DNA of 63,821 bases from the NCBI GenBank assembly GCA_020850735.1, contig JADZEE010000099.1, positions 1-63,821 of the forward strand. Reading direction: 5' to 3'. The notes under the pieces are model-generated. The model made no database searches, was not told the DNA's origin, and saw nothing but the letters and a program-made list of their open reading frames with translations. The position numbers and the translations under genes were made by a program. The DNA comes from Gammaproteobacteria bacterium. Its GTDB lineage: Bacteria; Pseudomonadota; Gammaproteobacteria; JADZEE01. Positions 59,646 to 63,821 of the stretch are shown piece by piece; the first letter of the stretch is position 1, and each line of letters begins with the position of its first letter.

Positions 59646-59978
59646 TCAGTCGACCACGAACAGCCTGGCACCGACGCCCCCGGTACGGGTACGGTGCGCC
59701 ATCGCCCCGTCGCCGACCTGCAAACTCATGCCCGGACCGAGGCGCACACTGCGCCCGTCCGCCAGCTCCGTGACCACCTCGCCTTCCAGGCAATACAGGA
59801 TATGACCCTTGTCGCACCAGTGATCGGCGAGATAGCCCGGCGAATACTCGACGATGCGCACGCGGATGCCGTTGAAATCGCACGTCCGCCACCAGGCTAT
59901 GCCTGCGGCGCCGGGATGTTCGCTGCGCTCGACGCCGTCCCAGTCGGTAACGCCGAACGGTATGTCGCTCATCCGCAT
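59646..59978 (-). CDS. DHCW-motif cupin protein
   Basis: 110 residues from ATG 59978, with GGAGAG five bases upstream. Cupin strands: VRIVEYSPGYLADHWCDKGH and ILYCLEGEVVTELADGRSVR. The DHW-CDKGH segment supplies putative metal ligands. Translation is linked to the upstream zinc-ribbon gene, whose TGA lies one base before this ATG. Small-molecule binding or isomerase role unknown. Confidence 0.82.
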   Translation of the reverse strand: MRMSDIPFGVTDWDGVERSEHPGAAGIAWWRTCDFNGIRVRIVEYSPGYLADHWCDKGHILYCLEGEVVTELADGRSVRLGPGMSLQVGDGAMAHRTRTGGVGARLFVVD

Positions 59979-59979
59979 G

Positions 59980-60195
59980 TCACTCTCCATCACCGCAGGC
60001 TTCGCCGGTCTGCCGCGGCGGACAGGGTACCGTGCCGTAGGAACAGAACACGCAGCACGCGCCCGCGCGCGGCTTCAGCAGCGTCCCGCAGGCCGGACAC
60101 TCGAAGTAGTACTGGCAGGCGTCGGTGGGCATGAGCTGCGGGTGCCGGGCCGCGCATACCGGGCAGATCAGCGTGCTCTCGAGTATTGCCGTCAT
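59980..60195 (-). CDS. Small zinc-ribbon protein with CCVFCSYGTVPCPP motif
   Basis: 71 residues. Two CxxC pairs (LICPVCAARH; YFECPACGTLLKP) and the conserved GACCVFCSYGTVPCPPRQTG segment, here with GAC in place of the common GDC. A widely distributed but uncharacterised proteobacterial family. Its stop lies one base before the cupin start. May bind zinc or another soft metal. Confidence 0.8.
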   Translation of the reverse strand: MTAILESTLICPVCAARHPQLMPTDACQYYFECPACGTLLKPRAGACCVFCSYGTVPCPPRQTGEACGDGE

Positions 60196-60290
60196 GACCG
60201 TCCGGCCGGCCCACGGCCCGGTCTTGCGGCGACCGCGACCCGCCGGAAAGTCGTGCCGGCGCGGCCGGATCCGCGTCGCATTCCGGAGCC

Positions 60291-60578
60291 TCAGTTCGCC
60301 GCGACCGCGTCGACTTTCTCGAGCCGGATGACGATGTGACCGTAGGACTGGTTACGGATCTCGACGGCATCGTCGCCGATCAGACGCACCACGGCGCCGC
60401 CGATTTCCTCGCCGTGCAAATGAAAGGTCAGCCCGATGTGTTGGTCCATGCTCTGCAGCAGCAGGGCACGCAGGGCCGCATCGAAGCCCTCCTCGGCCGC
60501 CGCACCGCTGCCCGGCCCCAGAACCCCAGCCACCGCCGCGGCGCAGATGAAGCTGCTCGTCGTCCGCCTGCTCATCAT
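60291..60578 (-). CDS. Small periplasmic protein, unknown
   Basis: 95 residues. Signal peptide (SSFICAAAVAGVLGPGSGAA) then a compact domain LTFHLHGEEIGGAVVRLIGD, DAVEIRNQSYGHIVIRLEKV, which reads as an Sm-like/beta-barrel strand pattern. GGAGGGG precedes the ATG. No recognised family. Confidence 0.62.
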   Translation of the reverse strand: MMSRRTTSSFICAAAVAGVLGPGSGAAAEEGFDAALRALLLQSMDQHIGLTFHLHGEEIGGAVVRLIGDDAVEIRNQSYGHIVIRLEKVDAVAAN

Positions 60579-60703
60579 TACCCCTCCGTCTTCGTTGTCG
60601 TCGGGAATTCAACTCCCGCTGTGAATCGGATCCGCAAGTTCGGGCGCACCGGCCCGCGAGGCCCCACGGGCGAGTGTACGACCAATTTTCGACCGGCGCC
60701 GTG

Positions 60704-61285
60704 CTAGGCGCCGGCCCGGCCGAGGTGCTCCATCTGCGCGAGCCACGTCGCGCGCCGGCGCTCGCCGGCCTTGTCGACTCCGCCGTACAGGGTCGCGCGC
60801 ACGGGACCGATCCCGCACAGACCCAGAATGTTGCGCTCCAGGCTCTTGAGGCTGTGCGCCCGGAAGAACCAGCGGTAGGCGAACGCCGGCATGCCCATGG
60901 TGATTACGATCCGCGCGGACCGGCCGGACAGCCCGCGCACCCCATCCGTGGCGCCCGCGCCGAAGACAAAACCGGGACGCAGCACCTGTTCGAGAAAGCC
61001 CTTGAGCAGTGCCGGCATCGTCCCGAGCCACAGCGGATAGACGATCAGCAGGTGCTGCGCCCAGGCGATCGCGGCCTGCGCGTCGCGCAGCGACGCGGGG
61101 ACCGCACCGTGCTCGAACTCGTCCTGTGTCCGCAGCAGCGGGAATTCCAGTCGCGCGACGTCGACGAACCGCAAATCATGGCCGGCCGCGCCGGCGCCAC
61201 GCGCATACGCACCGGCAAGGGCGTGATCGAGATGCCCACCGCCCGGATCAGGATGCCCCTGGATGAGGGCGATGCGCCTGCCCAT
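60704..61285 (-). CDS. NAD(P)H:quinone oxidoreductase / flavodoxin-like (KefF type)
   Basis: 193 residues from ATG 61285. Flavodoxin-2 fold: RRIALIQGHPDPGGGHLDHA, YPLWLGTMPALLKGFLEQVL, RPGFVFGAG and GVRGLSGRSARIVITMGMPA. It reduces quinones or other electrophiles using an FMN/FAD cofactor. KefF and MdaB are the nearest types. An upstream in-frame start at 61327 is less likely. Confidence 0.87.
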   Translation of the reverse strand: MGRRIALIQGHPDPGGGHLDHALAGAYARGAGAAGHDLRFVDVARLEFPLLRTQDEFEHGAVPASLRDAQAAIAWAQHLLIVYPLWLGTMPALLKGFLEQVLRPGFVFGAGATDGVRGLSGRSARIVITMGMPAFAYRWFFRAHSLKSLERNILGLCGIGPVRATLYGGVDKAGERRRATWLAQMEHLGRAGA

Positions 61286-61437
61286 TTGAATCGCCCATGA
61301 AATTGCCGCGATGTATTCGAACCGCAACGCCTCGCACCCGGATCACGCAACGCGCGGGCCGTGGTGCGGTCGAAGCGCAGTGTACGAACAAATCGGCGCC
61401 GGCACCTCGGTGGCCGCGGACCGCCGGCCGGGCCGGG

Positions 61438-62247
61438 TCAATCGGGCATCTCGTACCGGTCCCGGAAGCGCCTGAACCCGGCAACACCGAGCAGGCCGGA
61501 GCTCAGCAGGATCCAGGCCGCGGGGATGGGGACCGCCGCCTGGAAGAAGCCACCCGTTGAAGTGATCGAAGTGCCCGGTGGCAGCTCGAAGCCAAGGCTC
61601 GCGGTAGCGGAGAAATCGGACAGGATGTCGTAGTCGTTGAACCCCTGCCCCGCCGATTGCAGCGTCACCAGCACGCGAAACGGGACATCGGGGAACACCG
61701 CGTACTGATGCGACAGAACGATATTGACGTTGAGCTCGCCGCCATCGGGGAACGGCCACAGCTCCAGTTGATATTGCTCACCCGCCGCCAAATCCGCAAA
61801 CACGGACGAGTAGTGGCTGAACGCCGCTCTCGGCGGCGTGACCAGGTGCCCGCTCACGACCAGCGTGGCGATGATCCCGGTCGAAATGCCCGTGTCCGGC
61901 AATCCCGACACGGTGAACATATCATCGATATGGGCGTAGGCGCTGACCGTGGCCCCGGCCGGATCGACGACGTCACTGGTGCTCGTCTGTACATACGTTC
62001 TGAGCGTCCCGGTCGCGATATCGACCTCGGACCAGCTGCTGCCGAGCAGATAGGACAGGCTCGCGAAGCTGCTCGAGGGTCCCTCATCGGTCAGGTCGTG
62101 ATAACCACCGAGGGATTCGTTGACGGAAACAAATGACGTGGCGAGGGCGTACGCGTTGGCAATCGACAGCACACAGGAAATACACGTCACCCCCACGAGC
62201 GCCAAGCGGGGAACACGCTTATCCTGACGCCTGGCCGGCTGTTGCAT
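61438..62247 (-). CDS. PEP-CTERM sorting-domain protein 2
   Basis: 269 residues from ATG 62247. Signal peptide about 13-36 (RLALVGVTCISCVLSIANAY). The body is beta-rich and Ser/Thr/Gly-heavy (residues 40-220). The C-terminus reads AAVPIPAAWILLSSGLLGVA, then GFRRFRDRYE, the VPIPAAxWLxxSGLxGLxG variant of the PEP-CTERM/VPLPA sorting signal. Exported, then anchored or cleaved by an exosortase. No sigma-54 motif is seen in its upstream region, unlike the first PEP-CTERM gene. Confidence 0.87.
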   Translation of the reverse strand: MQQPARRQDKRVPRLALVGVTCISCVLSIANAYALATSFVSVNESLGGYHDLTDEGPSSSFASLSYLLGSSWSEVDIATGTLRTYVQTSTSDVVDPAGATVSAYAHIDDMFTVSGLPDTGISTGIIATLVVSGHLVTPPRAAFSHYSSVFADLAAGEQYQLELWPFPDGGELNVNIVLSHQYAVFPDVPFRVLVTLQSAGQGFNDYDILSDFSATASLGFELPPGTSITSTGGFFQAAVPIPAAWILLSSGLLGVAGFRRFRDRYEMPD

Positions 62248-62299
62248 CACGAGGCACCTCGGTCAGTCAGTCCATCCATCCGAAGGCACGCTGGCACTG

Positions 62300-62471
62300 A
62301 GAGCTTGTGCAACCATCACCGCGCCTGCTGCGACGGCCCCTGGACGCCCCGGGCGGCGTTGCGGGGACCCCCAATCGTTTCTCCGCAGGCCCGCTACGCG
62401 CGCGATTTTGTGCACCCCCGCGCCTGGCCAGGAACCGTCTCGCTACGGCGGGCGAATGTTTCACAAGCTCT
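62300..62471. repeat. MITE-like palindrome, long form
   Basis: Perfect 10-bp ends AGAGCTTGTG (62300-62309) and CACAAGCTCT (62462-62471). The core matches the short copy at 58435-58495 (CACCGCGCCTGCTGCGACGG; GGCGGGCGAATGTTTCAC) but is split by about 110 extra bases. It fills part of the 469-base gap 62248-62716; the rest shows no gene. Confidence 0.7.
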
Positions 62472-62696
62472 AAGAAGTATAGGCGCCGGTAGCGCGCAAA
62501 TCTGCTTGCTGCAGCGCTCCTGTGACACGCTTTCCGAACCACCTCGTCCCGGGGTGCAAACCGGCGCCCGGCGGTGGCCGTGACCGCGATCCGTCCGGGC
62601 GCCGCCGGATGTCGGGGTGTGAGTCCGGAGCACAGTGGCACTGCTGAATGATTGTCACTCTGACCCCGATTTGCGCAGTGCGCCGACCGCGGCGGC

Positions 62697-62705
62697 TGCT
62701 ACAAT
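62697..62705 (+). promoter_or_regulatory. Extended -10 promoter of the Ogt-AlkA gene
   Basis: TGC-TACAAT (62697-62705) is an extended -10 element. Transcription would start near 62712, five bases before the ATG at 62717, giving a very short leader. No good -35 at normal spacing. Confidence 0.5.
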
Positions 62706-62716
62706 CGCCGGCCAGC

Positions 62717-63821
62717 ATGAAGGCGCACGCGTACACCCTGTTCGACACGGCGATCGGGCGCTGCGCCGTGGCCTGGAGCGAAGCCGGGATCGCCGGGGTG
62801 CATCTGCCCGAAGCGCGCGACAGCGAGACCCGCGCGCAGCTGCTGCGCCGCTTGCCGCGCGCCCGGGAAACCGCGCCGGGCGCGCCGGCCCGGCACGCGA
62901 TCGACGCCATCGTCGCGCTGCTGCAAGGCGAGCCCCGTGACCTGTCGCCCGTCACCCTCGACCTGGACGGCGTGCCGCCGTTCCACCGGCGAGTCTATGC
63001 CGTTGCCCGCGCCATTGCGCCCGGCGACACGCTCACCTACGGTGCGATCGCGACCCGGCTCGGCACGCCCGGTGCGGCCCGTGCCGTCGGCCAGGCGCTC
63101 GGGCGCAACCCATTCGCCATCGTCGTGCCCTGCCACCGGGTGCTGGCCGCCGGCGGCCGGGTCGGGGGTTTCTCCGCCAGGGGCGGCGTCACCACCAAGC
63201 TGCGCCTGCTGGCGATCGAAGCCGCTCACAAGGGCGGTACGGGCGCCCTGTTCGACGGCGACGGCCGCTTCGGATTCGATGCCGACACGGCCGTGCAGAC
63301 CCTGCGCGCTGCGGACGCCGCGCTCGACCGCCTCATGGACGAGGTCGGACCGTTTCGCATGCGCCTCGACCGAACGCCCAATCTGTTTCTCGCGCTCGCC
63401 GAAGCCATCGTCTACCAGCAGCTCACCGGCAAAGCGGCCGCGACCATCTTCGCGCGCGTGAAGGCGCTGTTCCCGCAGGCGCGCCAGGCCCCCACGGCCG
63501 CGCAGATCCTGCGGGTGTCGGACGACCGGCTGCGCGGCGCCGGGCTGTCGCGGGCGAAGGTGTTGGCACTGCGTGATCTCGCCCGCCGGACCGTGGACGG
63601 CGCGCTGCCCACGCTCGCCGAGCTGGAGCGGCTGGAGGACGGGCAGATCATCGAGCAGCTCACCCGTGTGCGCGGCATCGGTCGCTGGACGGTCGAGATG
63701 CTGCTGATGTTCCGCCTCGGCCGCCCCGACGTACTGCCGCTGGACGATTACGCCATCCGCAAGGGCTACGCCATCGCTCTTGGCAAGCGCGAGCTGCCGA
63801 CGCGCAAACAGATCGAACGGC
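62717..63821 (+). CDS. Fused O6-alkylguanine-DNA methyltransferase and AlkA-like glycosylase (3-prime end outside window)
   Basis: 368 codons are seen without a stop. Residues 1-170: methyltransferase with alkyl-acceptor Cys139 in IVVPCHRVLA and the DNA-binding GTPGAARAVGQALGRNP. Residues about 195-368: HhH-GPD glycosylase (EAIVYQQLTGKAAATIFARV), hairpin QLTRVRGIGRWTVEM and catalytic Asp343/344 in LPLDDYAIRKG. The linker is about 175-195. It should repair both O6-alkylguanine (direct reversal) and N-alkyl purines (base excision). The reading frame is continuous, so this is a true fusion. Truncated only by the window. Confidence 0.9.
   Translation, partial: MKAHAYTLFDTAIGRCAVAWSEAGIAGVHLPEARDSETRAQLLRRLPRARETAPGAPARHAIDAIVALLQGEPRDLSPVTLDLDGVPPFHRRVYAVARAIAPGDTLTYGAIATRLGTPGAARAVGQALGRNPFAIVVPCHRVLAAGGRVGGFSARGGVTTKLRLLAIEAAHKGGTGALFDGDGRFGFDADTAVQTLRAADAALDRLMDEVGPFRMRLDRTPNLFLALAEAIVYQQLTGKAAATIFARVKALFPQARQAPTAAQILRVSDDRLRGAGLSRAKVLALRDLARRTVDGALPTLAELERLEDGQIIEQLTRVRGIGRWTVEMLLMFRLGRPDVLPLDDYAIRKGYAIALGKRELPTRKQIER

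Overview
The window is high-GC DNA with dense, often overlapping genes. It looks like a proteobacterial chromosome, most likely gammaproteobacterial: two PEP-CTERM proteins, a MalY-type aminotransferase, a GDCCVFCSYG-type zinc-ribbon protein and a DHCW-type cupin fit this. I cannot name the genus from sequence alone.

Layout. (1) 1-4312 is a small accessory patch: the start of a tyrosine integrase, a higBA toxin-antitoxin pair, a PD-(D/E)XK nuclease gene split by an IS4-family element with a clean 10-bp target duplication, and a mazEF-like pair. (2) 4313-12474 is host DNA: two small membrane proteins, a repeat cluster, a three-gene operon (PspA-like, membrane protein, von Willebrand A protein) divergent from an OmpR-type response regulator and a large histidine kinase, then a PEP-CTERM gene with a sigma-54-type promoter. 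(3) 12475-49717 is an apparently complete transposable (Mu/D3112/B3-type) prophage of 37,243 bp. It has TGT...ACA ends, repeated end-binding motifs and a CCGCG target duplication on both sides. (4) 49723-63821 is host metabolism and stress DNA: a glycosyltransferase, alpha/beta hydrolase, aminotransferase, thioesterase, flavoprotein, aldehyde dehydrogenase, glutathione transferase, cupin, quinone reductase, a second PEP-CTERM protein, and an Ogt-AlkA fusion that runs off the end.

How the prophage works. A leftward repressor (31114-31797) and a rightward Cro/Ner-like gene share a 33-bp intergenic region. The rightward arm carries the MuA-type transposase, MuB-type ATPase, Gam, GemA and a Mor-family activator, then lysis, terminase, portal, MuF and gpG genes. 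The leftward arm carries protease/scaffold, head decoration, major capsid and a full lambda-like siphovirus tail ending in a J-like tip protein and a fibre. Relative to the usual Mu/D3112 order, the repressor-to-gpG half is inverted in place. Both arms begin at matching promoter-like elements: the 14-bp palindrome GTGACCCGCGTCAC, 25 bases, then CAT(C/G)CT. I infer that both are switched on by the Mor-family protein encoded immediately before the rightward copy.

The strongest points for follow-up are these twin Mor-type promoters with near-leaderless starts, a textbook -1 frameshift site joining the two tail chaperone frames, a nuclease-like C-terminal domain on the MuF capsid protein, the IS-silenced nuclease that precise excision would restore in frame, and the insertion of the prophage between a sigma-54 promoter and a candidate upstream activator site.
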